From: Hellea sp.
GTDB taxonomy: Bacteria; Pseudomonadota; Alphaproteobacteria; Caulobacterales; Maricaulaceae
DNA: 50,982 nt
Direction of reading: 5' to 3'
Assembly: GCA_029250925.1 (NCBI GenBank)
Contig: JAQXEH010000009.1
Span: forward strand, 1-50,982
Positions 1-8,068 of this stretch are shown one piece after another. Both the position numbers and the translations under genes were made by a program. Each line of letters opens with the position of its first letter. Position 1 is the stretch's first letter. The notes under the pieces are model-generated. The model saw only the letters and a list, made by a program, of their open reading frames with translations. It had not been told where the DNA came from and did not search any database.

Positions 1-179
1 CTTAAACTAGACGAAACTATCTGCCTATTTTTTATAACGTTTGAATTTTCATCATTGGATCCCAATCCTGTATTTAAGCTTTCGTAATGATTTTTGGATA
101 CACCACCAACTCGACCAAAAAAACCATGGGATATATTTACATGATCAAGTAGTTCATGAGTTTTGAATGGTGCTATCAT
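1..179 (-). CDS. pgeF: Purine nucleoside phosphorylase/laccase-domain protein PgeF (YfiH family), N-terminal fragment
   Basis: Only the first 59 codons lie in the window; the gene continues off the left edge. Reading the minus strand from the ATG at 179 gives a protein starting MIAPFKTHELL with the block HGFFGRVGGVS, followed by SLNTGLGSNDE. This is the N-terminal signature of the PgeF/YfiH (DUF152, multicopper-oxidase-like) family, whose members are now regarded as purine nucleoside phosphorylases. The ATG overlaps the TGA of the upstream midA-like gene (ATGA), so the two are probably translationally coupled. The order lgt-midA-pgeF is common in alphaproteobacteria and supports the call. The catalytic Cys/His residues are outside the window and cannot be checked. 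Confidence 0.85.
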   Translation of the reverse strand, partial: MIAPFKTHELLDHVNISHGFFGRVGGVSKNHYESLNTGLGSNDENSNVIKNRQIVSSSL

Positions 180-1288
180 TTTAAACTTTCAAAACCTAAA
201 GGTAACCCAAGCCCTTCTGATTGAAAGCATATTACTTTGAATAACGCACCCATTTCATCACGTGATATTAGTTTATTGAGCTGACGTTGAATATTACTCC
301 TTGATTCTGGTTTTGCCTTCATAAGGTTTTTTGCGCGAACTTTAATGCCCATGTTACATAAAAATTCACCCTGAGTTATTACTGAAGTCACGGACAAATT
401 ATTGTTTATTGAGAGGTTAGCTAAATGTTCAAAGTTAACTCTAGCAGTTAAATCGGCGTTTCCTAAATCAGAGAAAACATTTACTTTTCTATGTTCTTGT
501 AATGATTGTAACGTATCTCCAAAATCTGTAGTTGCTGGACCATAATCTATAAACAAAGCTCTAGTATCGCTTTTTAATGATCTTTTTTTTAATTCATCTA
601 TTATTTGAGAAAAAGCAGGACAAAATTCTAATAGGTCATTTTGAATTGCCTTGTAATGAGAAGTTGGTAATATTTTTTTTTGCCACTCGGGTAATTCAAT
701 AGGTGATATTCCAAACCCCAATTTATTATTTTTTACAGTTACTAATCTTTCTCTCCATCCTTTTAAACCCAAGTTTTCGTCTGTTTGTATAAATTGTCTT
801 ATCGGCAGGCAATCCAAAAACTCATTACCTAATATAATAGTAGGCATCTGTGGTATTTCTTCTAAGTTTGATGCCCAATTAACAGGGCAGGGGGCTTTTG
901 ATAATGTTTCAGCCTGAATGGCTTCCAATACCGGAGACGCCTCTATAAATGTAATGTTTATCGACTCTAGAAAATATTTATCAAGTTTTGCAACTCTAAC
1001 TATGTCTTGCATCATTATGCCACGACCAGGGCCATACTCAATTAAGTTAATTTTTTTTGGCTGCCCCATGTCATGCCAAGTTTGCATGCACCATAGGCCT
1101 ATTAATTCTCCAAACATTTGACTTATTTCTGGTGAAGTTATGAAGTCCCCATCTTTACCAAATGGATCACGAGTTGGGTAATACCCATTAGTTGGGTCTA
1201 ATAAACATATCGTCATGAACTCGGCTATCGTTATTGGTCCGGTTTCTCGTATCTTTTTATGGATTTGCTCTGTAAAATTATTGAGCAT
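176..1288 (-). CDS. Class I SAM-dependent methyltransferase, MidA/NDUFAF7 family (COG1565, DUF185)
   Basis: A 370-residue protein of the usual length for the family. Diagnostic blocks are GYYPTRDPFG (about 35-44), GDFITSPEISQMFGELIG (about 47-64), the SAM-binding motif EYGPGRG (84-90), ILGNEFLDCLP in the middle, and a late FIDYGP. The mitochondrial homologue NDUFAF7 dimethylates an arginine of complex I subunit NDUFS2 during assembly. A similar protein-arginine methyltransferase role in the cytoplasm is plausible here but inferred. The start lies one base from the lgt stop, and its TGA overlaps the pgeF start, so the three genes form one minus-strand operon. The bacterial substrate cannot be read from the sequence. 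Confidence 0.9.
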   Translation of the reverse strand: MLNNFTEQIHKKIRETGPITIAEFMTICLLDPTNGYYPTRDPFGKDGDFITSPEISQMFGELIGLWCMQTWHDMGQPKKINLIEYGPGRGIMMQDIVRVAKLDKYFLESINITFIEASPVLEAIQAETLSKAPCPVNWASNLEEIPQMPTIILGNEFLDCLPIRQFIQTDENLGLKGWRERLVTVKNNKLGFGISPIELPEWQKKILPTSHYKAIQNDLLEFCPAFSQIIDELKKRSLKSDTRALFIDYGPATTDFGDTLQSLQEHRKVNVFSDLGNADLTARVNFEHLANLSINNNLSVTSVITQGEFLCNMGIKVRAKNLMKAKPESRSNIQRQLNKLISRDEMGALFKVICFQSEGLGLPLGFESLK

Positions 1289-1289
1289 T

Positions 1290-2147
1290 TTATGACTGTC
1301 TGGAGGTTACTTTAAAGATAATTAATGCGCCAATTATAATCATTGGTATCGAGTAGGTCATACCCCTAGTAAGGATACCAAACTGATTTATATTGTCTGG
1401 TTCTCTGAAGAATTCCACTGAGAATCTGAAACAGCCATATAAAAAAATGAAAAACCCAGTACATAGACCTGGTATCATCAAGGCTTTAAACTTAAACATC
1501 ATATACCTCAAGAATATGAAAATAACTAAACCTTCTAAAAAAGCTTCATATAATTGGCTTGGGTGTCTTGGAAGTAAATTTGGGTCAGTAGAAAATATCA
1601 TAGCCCAAGGCATGTCAGTTACTCGTCCATAGAGCTCTTGATTGAGAAAATTACCTAAAATTCTAACTGCAAATAATCCTAATGGAGCGCCAATCGCTAT
1701 AAGATCGCTCAGACGCCATAGATTGCATTTGTTTTTTAACTTCGAATAATAAACTGCGAGGCAAACCCCAATAAATCCCCCATGAAAACTCATGCCCCCT
1801 TGCCACACTTTAAATATATCTAATGGTGACGTCCAAATAGTTGATGTATCATATAGTGCAATATATCCAACTCTTCCTCCAATGATTATTCCTAAAAGCG
1901 AATAAAACATAAGGTCTTGCAAAATAACTTTATTGGGAATTTTATCTTTATCGATACTGGTTTTATTATTAATCCAGAAGTGGGGATTTTGAATAACAGA
2001 AATAGAATAGTAGTAACCACTATATATCGCAATTATATATGATACTCCGTACCATTTAATCGACAAAGGGCCTATATTGAATATTTCACTACTGAGCCAT
2101 TTTGGAAAGTTTGTTGCGCTAATTATATTTATAATAAAATCAAACAT
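1290..2147 (-). CDS. lgt: Phosphatidylglycerol--prolipoprotein diacylglyceryl transferase
   Basis: Lgt moves diacylglycerol from phosphatidylglycerol to the lipobox cysteine of prolipoproteins in the inner membrane, the first step of lipoprotein maturation. The 285-residue product has about seven hydrophobic segments. Family blocks are GGRVGYIALYD (about 90-100), GGMSFHGGFIG (about 117-127, with the essential His), RILGNFLNQELYG (about 162-174) and RHPSQLYEA (about 194-202). It is first in the minus-strand operon with midA and pgeF and diverges from ubiK. At least three lipoboxes are visible elsewhere in this window (the YceI-like protein and the two GCSQ lipoproteins), so substrates are close at hand. 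Confidence 0.97.
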   Translation of the reverse strand: MFDFIINIISATNFPKWLSSEIFNIGPLSIKWYGVSYIIAIYSGYYYSISVIQNPHFWINNKTSIDKDKIPNKVILQDLMFYSLLGIIIGGRVGYIALYDTSTIWTSPLDIFKVWQGGMSFHGGFIGVCLAVYYSKLKNKCNLWRLSDLIAIGAPLGLFAVRILGNFLNQELYGRVTDMPWAMIFSTDPNLLPRHPSQLYEAFLEGLVIFIFLRYMMFKFKALMIPGLCTGFFIFLYGCFRFSVEFFREPDNINQFGILTRGMTYSIPMIIIGALIIFKVTSRQS

Positions 2148-2244
2148 TTTATAATTACTTTATCCATAGAAAAAAAACTAGAAAATCAACATATATAGGT
2201 ATAAGCTAACATAGTACATTTAAATGTCTAATAAAGAGTATATA

Positions 2245-2493
2245 ATGAAAAATAAGCCCAACCCAATTAATGGTTTCTCAAACCTCGTCACAAATGCTTT
2301 TGGAGCAGTTAAGGGCCTGGAAGATGAGGTTAAGTCCTTGGGAAGGTCTAAAGCTGAAAGCTTAATAGCTGAATTAGACTTAGTTGGAAGGGAAGAGTTT
2401 GAGATACTTAAAACACAGCTTTTCCAGTCTAATGAAGAGATCAAAAAACTAACTAAAGAATTGAAAAAGTTAAAGTCTTTATCAAAGAAATAA
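2245..2493 (+). CDS. ubiK: Ubiquinone biosynthesis accessory factor UbiK (BMFP/YqiC family)
   Basis: A small helical protein of 82 residues from the ATG at 2245, which has an AAAGAG Shine-Dalgarno-like sequence six bases upstream. An in-frame ATG at 2224 would add seven residues but has no such signal. An N-terminal amphipathic segment (FSNLVTNAFGAVKGLEDEVK) is followed by the family block LVGREEFEILKTQ and a lysine-rich coiled-coil tail. In E. coli UbiK is a trimeric, lipid-binding helper of the aerobic ubiquinone complex with UbiJ. The divergent placement beside lgt is typical of alphaproteobacteria. It converges on the next gene with only three bases between stop codons. Confidence 0.85.
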   Translation: MKNKPNPINGFSNLVTNAFGAVKGLEDEVKSLGRSKAESLIAELDLVGREEFEILKTQLFQSNEEIKKLTKELKKLKSLSKK

Positions 2494-2496
2494 CAA

Positions 2497-3372
2497 TTAT
2501 TGGCCAATATTATTTAGAAAAAACTTGTAATAATCGCTGACTTCTTCGGGAGCTTCAAGCTGAGGGTAATGGCCTATATTTTTCAACTCTTTGAGCCAAG
2601 CTATATCTCCAATCAGCTGTTTATACCTTTCTATCATATGAGAACCTGAAACAGGGTCTATAGAACCGTTAATTAAAGCAATTGGAATTTTTGATTTTTT
2701 AAGTGCAAGTATCCATCTCTCTCTATTTTCTTTTCTATCTGACATATAGCTAATTAAGTTATGAAAAATATGCCGTCCTTTATTGTGGTTTATCAAAAAC
2801 CAAAAGCTATCTAATTCTGATTTTGAGGGTTTACTTTTTGGTCCAAATACTCTGATCATAGAATTGTTAAATTGTTTCTGAGTGGCTAGTTTATTTACAA
2901 GCCATCCTATTTTACTCAATAGAATTTTCTGAATTAATAATGCTTTATGGGTCTCAGGAAATAATCCTCCGTTCAAGAAGCAAACCGATTCACACCTTGC
3001 GCTTGTTTTTCTATTTTTACGTGAAAGTATTTCTTGTGTTACAGTATCTCCATAATCGTGAGCTAATATGTGATAATTAATTAGTTTTTTATCACTTATT
3101 ATTTTTTCAATTATATCTGCTTGCTCTGAGATTGAGTATTTATGGGGATTTGGTTTGTCTGAAAATCCGAATCCAAGCATATCAACTGCTATTAATCTGT
3201 AGTCCTTTTCAAGCAAAGCCCATATATCTTTCCAATCCCAACTGGATGTTGGAAATCCATGTATTAAAATTATAGTTTCTTTGTCTTCGACTTCCGTATC
3301 ACAAACAAAGATGTTGTAATCATTGATTGAGATTAGATTTCCTGATTCTTTCCAGTCTTGTATTGTGATCAT
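2497..3372 (-). CDS. Alpha/beta hydrolase, MEST/epoxide-hydrolase-like with Asp nucleophile
   Basis: A 291-residue alpha/beta hydrolase. The oxyanion-hole motif is HGFP (38-41). The nucleophile elbow is HDYGDT (about 105-110), with Asp106 in place of Ser, as in epoxide hydrolases and haloalkane dehalogenases. The C-terminal catalytic His is in the GHYPQLE block. Segments FLNGGLFPETHKALL, VFGPKSKPSKSEL and INGSIDPV resemble animal MEST/PEG1 more than typical bacterial epoxide hydrolases, judging from memory of that family. The substrate is unknown. It diverges from the amidohydrolase gene across an 81-bp gap. Confidence is high for the fold and nucleophile class, moderate for the MEST affiliation. 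Confidence 0.8.
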   Translation of the reverse strand: MITIQDWKESGNLISINDYNIFVCDTEVEDKETIILIHGFPTSSWDWKDIWALLEKDYRLIAVDMLGFGFSDKPNPHKYSISEQADIIEKIISDKKLINYHILAHDYGDTVTQEILSRKNRKTSARCESVCFLNGGLFPETHKALLIQKILLSKIGWLVNKLATQKQFNNSMIRVFGPKSKPSKSELDSFWFLINHNKGRHIFHNLISYMSDRKENRERWILALKKSKIPIALINGSIDPVSGSHMIERYKQLIGDIAWLKELKNIGHYPQLEAPEEVSDYYKFFLNNIGQ

Positions 3373-3405
3373 ACTTGAAGCTCGAATAAATTTTTCTGTA
3401 TCGCC

Positions 3406-3436
3406 TTGACGTTCATTTTTATAAGACCATTATAAA
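3406..3436 (+). promoter_or_regulatory. Candidate sigma70 promoter for the amidohydrolase gene
   Basis: A TTGACG hexamer at 3406-3411 and a TATAAA at 3431-3436 (or TTATAA at 3430-3435) are separated by 18-19 bases. They lie 18-48 bases upstream of the ATG at 3454, which has an AGGAG Shine-Dalgarno. Hexamer matches are good, but the spacing is slightly long and the region is AT-rich. Confidence 0.4.
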
Positions 3437-3453
3437 CATGGACAGGAGATATT

Positions 3454-5277
3454 ATGCTTATTGATTGTGATTTGTATATAAAAAATGGACTTATGTTTGA
3501 TGGTAGCGGGGAATATCCTGTTATTAATGACATAGCGATATCTAAAGGTTTGGTAGTTGCTGTAGGTAAAAATTTAAAAGTAGCAAAGAGTGTAGATACT
3601 ATTGATGCAAGCAACGAATGGGTAATGCCCGGCTTACTCGATATTCATACTCATTATGATTTAGAAATTGAAGTGTCACCCGGATTAAAAGAGTCGATCA
3701 GACATGGTACAACAACAGTTGTTATGTCTAATTGTTCGCTTGGGTTAGCATTTGGCTCACAAAGAAAAAGTAACGAAGACCCCATTGTATCATGTTTTGC
3801 TAGAGTAGAAAATATACCAAAACATGTCCTCAAAAAAGTTGCTGATAAAGTTTATTGGAATTCATCATCTGAGTATATTCAACATTTAAATAAATTAAAA
3901 TTAGGACCTAATGTTGTTCCGATGATACCTCATTCAATGCTTAGGATTGAAGTTATGGGACTTAAGGATAGCGTTAGTCGCAATCCAACCTTAAAAGAGC
4001 TAGACAAAATGAAGTTGCTTCTTAAGCAAGGGTTAGATGAGGGTTATGTCGGTTTTTCAACTGATTCTCTACCTTTCCATTTTTTAGCTAATGACCCGAA
4101 TAGGAAAAAACAAATTCCTACTCAGTTTGCACCATTTTCTGAGCTAAAATCTTTAACCTCCATAGTTCGAGAGTATGATCGCGTATGGCAGGCTACCCCC
4201 CCTAAAGACAATCCTTTTAAAGTGGTGAGAACATTTTTGTTAACAAGTGGACGTTTATACAAAAAACCCTTGAAAACAACGGTGGTAGCGGCGTTGGATA
4301 TAAAAAGTAATGGTTCTATTATTAAACTAGCAAGAACCTTGGCTCGTGTTCTAAACTCTAAGTTGATTGGAGGGAAGTTTTATATGCAAGCTTTAGGTGC
4401 CCCTTTTAAAATTTGGTCTGATGGTTTGTTTAATCCTTTATCAGAAGAAATAGACGAAATGAGAGAATTAATTGAAACAGATTTGGATGATAGGCAGGCT
4501 AGAGTTTTAATTTTGGAAAATGAGGATTTCCGAAAACGATTTAAAAAAATGTGGATGAAAGGAAAAGCTGGTTTAAATTTAGCGAGGTTGAAACGATTAG
4601 TTAATAGAGAGGATTATGCTTTTAACCGCAACCTTGGCGATATGTTTATTGATAGGTGTCCCATAAGTCGCTGGGTTGGATTAAGCTTTCAAGAAGTTTA
4701 TGACGACATAAAGACAGGTAATGTCCCCATTGGCTTTGAGTCTATCAAAGATGAGCCTGATTTTGTTTTGGCTATGCTCAAGGTCTTTGATACTGATTTA
4801 GTCTGGAATACTACTAGTGCTAATAGAGATCCATACCAAACTAGAAAACTACTGATGGACCCTTTATTGCTTCCAGGTTTCAATGATTCAGGGGCTCACT
4901 TAACTAATATGGCATTTTATGACTGTAATTTACGGTCATTAAATATCGCTCAAGAGGGCGGAATTTTAGATGTTAGCTACATGGTGAAGAGGTTGACACG
5001 TGATGCAGCAAATATTTTTGGTATTGAAGGTGGGCAGATAAAGGTTGGGGAGAGGGCTGACATATCTATTGTGAATCCTGAAAAACTCGATGTTTATGAT
5101 GGTGAAAATAATGTCCAGAGGATATATCGAGAAGATTTTGACCATGAACAACTCGTTAATCGTTCCGATGGCGTTGTTACTGCAACAATAGTATCGGGTC
5201 GTGCTATCTGGCATAATAGTAAATTTGCAAATGACATAAATAAGTCAAAATACGGTAAGTGCTTACTAGCGAGTTAA
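3454..5277 (+). CDS. Amidohydrolase-superfamily protein, N-acyl-D-amino-acid deacylase-like
   Basis: A 607-residue metal-dependent amidohydrolase. The N-terminal beta-sandwich (DLYIKNGLMFDGSG) leads to the metal site GLLDIHTHYD, with His65 and His67. Next comes RHGTTTVVMSNCSLG, whose Cys matches the family's metal-ligand region. Late blocks are FNDSGAHLTNMAFYD, holding the catalytic Asp, and GQIKVGERADISIVNP, the usual C-terminal amidohydrolase ending. Family members hydrolyse N-acyl-D-amino acids or related cyclic amides; the substrate here is not determined. It is longer than classical D-aminoacylases (about 480 residues) because of an insertion around residues 250-400. The start has an AGGAG signal upstream. 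It stands alone, with the next gene 90 bp away. Confidence 0.8.
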   Translation: MLIDCDLYIKNGLMFDGSGEYPVINDIAISKGLVVAVGKNLKVAKSVDTIDASNEWVMPGLLDIHTHYDLEIEVSPGLKESIRHGTTTVVMSNCSLGLAFGSQRKSNEDPIVSCFARVENIPKHVLKKVADKVYWNSSSEYIQHLNKLKLGPNVVPMIPHSMLRIEVMGLKDSVSRNPTLKELDKMKLLLKQGLDEGYVGFSTDSLPFHFLANDPNRKKQIPTQFAPFSELKSLTSIVREYDRVWQATPPKDNPFKVVRTFLLTSGRLYKKPLKTTVVAALDIKSNGSIIKLARTLARVLNSKLIGGKFYMQALGAPFKIWSDGLFNPLSEEIDEMRELIETDLDDRQARVLILENEDFRKRFKKMWMKGKAGLNLARLKRLVNREDYAFNRNLGDMFIDRCPISRWVGLSFQEVYDDIKTGNVPIGFESIKDEPDFVLAMLKVFDTDLVWNTTSANRDPYQTRKLLMDPLLLPGFNDSGAHLTNMAFYDCNLRSLNIAQEGGILDVSYMVKRLTRDAANIFGIEGGQIKVGERADISIVNPEKLDVYDGENNVQRIYREDFDHEQLVNRSDGVVTATIVSGRAIWHNSKFANDINKSKYGKCLLAS

Positions 5278-5367
5278 AAAACTTATTAATATAATGTTTA
5301 TTGATAGCCTTTTATTTTATATACATTATAGAGGCTGCGTTTTGTATCATTAAACAAAGGATTATTT

Positions 5368-5496
5368 ATGTTAGCTATTATACAATCTGGTATATCAGTA
5401 TTCGGAATTTCTATTGACCCTGCCTTATTTTGCTTCGGGTTGATTGCATTGATATTTGGTGGTTTGAATATACTGGAATTTAAAAGATTTGATTAG
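5368..5496 (+). CDS. Small single-pass membrane protein, 42 residues, unknown
   Basis: The reading frame MLAIIQSGISVFGIS...FKRFD spans 43 codons including the TAG stop. The ATG is preceded by AAAGGA at a good distance for a Shine-Dalgarno. Residues about 17-35 (PALFCFGLIALIFGGLNIL) form one hydrophobic segment ending in a charged EFKRFD tail, so the product would be a one-helix membrane protein. The stop lies nine bases before the ATG of the antiporter gene, which suggests translational coupling and a shared operon. I do not recognise a family. The good ribosome site, spacing and membrane character support a real gene, but no homologue could be checked. Confidence 0.6.
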   Translation: MLAIIQSGISVFGISIDPALFCFGLIALIFGGLNILEFKRFD

Positions 5497-5505
5497 AATT
5501 TGGAT

Positions 5506-6471
5506 ATGCTAATTTCATTCTTAATGCTATTTCTTGGACTATTTGTACTAGTATATTCCGGAAATAAGATGGTGGAGAGTGCGGCGTCTCTTGCGAAAAG
5601 TCTTGGTGTCTCTGGATTAATCATTGGTTTGACAATAGTTGCTTTTGGCACCTCATCTCCAGAACTGATTGTTGGGGTAAGATCTGTGACAACAGGAGTA
5701 GGGGAGCTAGCTTCTGCAAATGTTATCGGTTCAAATATTGCCAATATTCTTCTCGCCTTGGGTATTCCAGCTACCATAATGGCAATACCAACAAATACAA
5801 TTGGAGTGGCTCGTAATGCTTCAATTGCATTGTGTGCATCAATTTTATTGATAGTTATGGTATTTATTAATAATCCCTTATTATTTTGGCAAAGCTTCAT
5901 ATTCTGCATGTGTATAATAATATACCTTTTGTGGATGTATAGATTATCATCTGCAGGCTCGGAAGACCCTATTCTATATGAGTTAATAAACGAAGCTAGC
6001 GATAGTCATACTAAAAGTTCAAAGGCTAGTTTGATTATTGTTTTGTTAATCGGCATAGTGGGGCTATTACTTGGTGGTCATATTATCGTCAGAAATGCTG
6101 TACTAATCGCTACAGCTTTTAATATATCTGAAACAGTAATAGGTTTAACGATTGTTGCAATTGGAACTTCTCTTCCTGAAATTACGACTGTTATAATTGC
6201 TTCTTATCGTGGGCAGCCACAAGTAGCACTTGGGGGAGTTATTGGTTCAAACATTTTTAATTTGCTGGCAGTACTAGGTATATCAGGTTTGACTGGCCCT
6301 ATTGATGTAAGTGTCTCAATAGTTAGTTTTGATATTTGGATATTGTTATTAACCGCTATTGCACTGGTATTTTTAGTCTTGAGAAGAAAGCCTATTGGTA
6401 GAAAAACTGGGATATTCTTTTTATCCAGCTATGCTGTATATTTACTGGTGATTATTAATAGTGTGATGTAA
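5506..6471 (+). CDS. Calcium/sodium antiporter (CaCA family, YrbG-like)
   Basis: An integral membrane exchanger of 321 residues from the ATG at 5506 (an in-frame TTG at 5500 would add two residues). The two inverted alpha-repeats are clear: GLTIVAFGTSSPELIVGVRS (about 41-60) and GLTIVAIGTSLPEITTVIIA in the second half. Each carries the conserved GTS-PE ion-binding motif. About ten hydrophobic helices are visible, with a polar loop (SSAGSEDPILYEL) between the halves. Members swap Na+ or H+ against Ca2+ across the inner membrane; ion preference cannot be read here. It follows a small membrane ORF and precedes the pterin module by nine bases. Confidence 0.9.
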   Translation: MLISFLMLFLGLFVLVYSGNKMVESAASLAKSLGVSGLIIGLTIVAFGTSSPELIVGVRSVTTGVGELASANVIGSNIANILLALGIPATIMAIPTNTIGVARNASIALCASILLIVMVFINNPLLFWQSFIFCMCIIIYLLWMYRLSSAGSEDPILYELINEASDSHTKSSKASLIIVLLIGIVGLLLGGHIIVRNAVLIATAFNISETVIGLTIVAIGTSLPEITTVIIASYRGQPQVALGGVIGSNIFNLLAVLGISGLTGPIDVSVSIVSFDIWILLLTAIALVFLVLRRKPIGRKTGIFFLSSYAVYLLVIINSVM

Positions 6472-6480
6472 TAAAATATA

Positions 6481-6855
6481 ATGTCTGAACTTATATTCGA
6501 AATAGAAAAAGATTTTCAGTTTGAAGCTGCCCATTATTTCGGTCACTCAGATGCTAATGACCTGTTCAAGAAAATTCATGGTCATAGCTTTTCTGGCACG
6601 GTAACTCTATCTGGGGGGGCACAAGAGAACAAGGGCTGGGTTAAAGATTTTTGGAAAATTGAAAAAATAATCTCAAGCGTGATCAACGTTTTAGATCATT
6701 CACTATTAAACGAAATTGACGGTCTTGAAAAACCTGCTCTCGAGCAAATAGCTAAATGGATATTCTTGAAACTAGATATTTTACTTGATGGATTAATTTG
6801 TGTTGAAGTTAGGCGAGAGTCCTGTGGTGAAAAAGCTAGAGTTAAAAAGCAATGA
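6481..6855 (+). CDS. 6-pyruvoyl/6-carboxytetrahydropterin synthase-like protein (COG0720) with Cys-to-Phe change
   Basis: A 124-residue T-fold protein close in length to E. coli QueD. Zinc ligands His18 (FEAAH), His33 and His35 (HGH) are present, as are WVKDF, the LDHSLLN block (Asp72, His73) and a Glu in VRRES near 113. The catalytic Cys four residues before the HGH motif in QueD (C-x3-HGH) is Phe29 here. The PTPS-III subgroup, which serves folate synthesis, has Glu in this region, so this protein fits neither standard signature. Its TGA overlaps the ATG of a pteridine-reductase-like SDR (ATGA), which points to pterin or folate chemistry rather than queuosine. The reaction is unresolved. Confidence 0.8.
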   Translation: MSELIFEIEKDFQFEAAHYFGHSDANDLFKKIHGHSFSGTVTLSGGAQENKGWVKDFWKIEKIISSVINVLDHSLLNEIDGLEKPALEQIAKWIFLKLDILLDGLICVEVRRESCGEKARVKKQ

Positions 6856-7586
6856 CCAAAGCTATTTTGATAACGGGATCTGGAACAAGAATAGGTGCTT
6901 TTTTAGCTAAGAGTTTATCTAAGCATGGCTGGGCTGTTGCGATTCACTATAATAAAAGCAGCGAAAGTGCTGAGCTTCTGTTTGAGGAAATCAGAGCAAA
7001 GGGTGGAAAAGTTGCATTAGTAAAGGCAGATCTGTTTGTTCCCGATGATTTAGATGTACTAATTAAAAAAGCCTCGGAAAATCTAGGTGTGAGATTAACA
7101 GCACTTATAAACAATGCTTCAACTTTTGAAGAGGATAGTTTTGAGAGCTTTACAAATAGTTCTTTTGATTACCATATGGATATAAATTTACGAGCTCCTA
7201 TAATACTAAGTCAGAAGTTCGCTGAACAATTACCGTGTAACATTAAGGGGCAAATTATAAATATTATTGATCAACGCGTTTTAAATTCAGACCCAAGCTT
7301 TTTTACATATTCTATTTCAAAATCTGCTTTATTTTGGGCCACAAAAACTATGGCTCAGAGTTTGGCTCCTAACATTCGTGTAAATGCGATTGGACCAGGA
7401 CCAACAATTAAGAATTATATTCAAACTGATGAGGATTTTAATAGTGAGATTAATTCAACTCTATTGAAGAATGGATCTCCACCAGATGAATTATTAAAGG
7501 GTATTCTGTATCTTCTTTCTGAATCGTCCGTTACTGGTCATATGATACCAATAGATGGAGGTCAGCATCTTTCATTCACTTCTTGA
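6852..7586 (+). CDS. SDR-family pteridine reductase (FolM/PTR1-like)
   Basis: A 244-residue short-chain dehydrogenase. The cofactor motif is TGSGTRIG (about 8-15), the TGxxxRxG form typical of PTR1/FolM, followed by NNAS (87-90). The catalytic set is Asp140, Tyr153 and Lys157. The Asp replaces the usual SDR Ser, and the spacings Asp-13-Tyr-4-Lys equal those of Leishmania PTR1 (Asp181, Tyr194, Lys198). It probably reduces dihydropterins or dihydromonapterin with NADPH in the cytosol. It overlaps the upstream PTPS-like gene by four bases, so the two very likely act in one pterin pathway. The product pterin is not known. Confidence 0.85.
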   Translation: MTKAILITGSGTRIGAFLAKSLSKHGWAVAIHYNKSSESAELLFEEIRAKGGKVALVKADLFVPDDLDVLIKKASENLGVRLTALINNASTFEEDSFESFTNSSFDYHMDINLRAPIILSQKFAEQLPCNIKGQIINIIDQRVLNSDPSFFTYSISKSALFWATKTMAQSLAPNIRVNAIGPGPTIKNYIQTDEDFNSEINSTLLKNGSPPDELLKGILYLLSESSVTGHMIPIDGGQHLSFTS

Positions 7587-7665
7587 TAAAAATTCTTTGT
7601 GCTCTAAAAGACTTTTTAAGTATACCTAAATATAATTTAAATAGAGCAAAATATAAGAGATTAAT

Positions 7666-8001
7666 ATGTCAACTGTGTTGCTAATAATACAATTAATTAT
7701 CAGCCTGATATTAACTGGACTTATACTAATTCAACGGTCTGAAGGCGGTGCGTTAGGAATAGGTGGCGGAGGCGGAGGCGGCTTGATGTCCGGAAGGTCG
7801 GCAACGAATTCAATTTCACGCTTAACATGGATTTTGGGTGCTGCATTTATTATCAATTGTTTAGCTCTTTCGATAGTTTTCAACATGGAAAATCAAAATA
7901 CTTCACTTATTGACGACACAAATGCGGTTGCCCCCTTGACTGAGACGGTAGATTCAGTGGATACAACAATCCCGTTGGATGACGAAAATTCTGTACCTTA
8001 G
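7666..8001 (+). CDS. secG: Preprotein translocase subunit SecG
   Basis: A 111-residue SecG. The first hydrophobic helix (LLIIQLIISLILTGLILIQ) is followed by the family block RSEGGALGIGGGGGGGLMSGR and a second helix (LTWILGAAFIINCLALSIVF), then an acidic, Thr-rich tail. SecG helps SecYE in protein export across the inner membrane. The frame stays open for 14 more codons after the TAG at 7999-8001, with tail-like composition, before a TAA. This could be a recent nonsense truncation. It lies 97 bp before pyrG, the usual neighbour in alphaproteobacteria. Confidence 0.93.
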   Translation: MSTVLLIIQLIISLILTGLILIQRSEGGALGIGGGGGGGLMSGRSATNSISRLTWILGAAFIINCLALSIVFNMENQNTSLIDDTNAVAPLTETVDSVDTTIPLDDENSVP

Positions 8002-8068
8002 ACTACCACAGAAGATACATCATTGTTGGTTGCTAAAGAGGCTTAATTAAACGACCGAACGTTTGAAT

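Noticed and set aside
7604-7650. GCTCTA/TAGAGC inverted repeat in the secG leader
   Set aside because: The six-base stem has a loop of over 30 AT-rich bases and no T-run; not distinguishable from chance.
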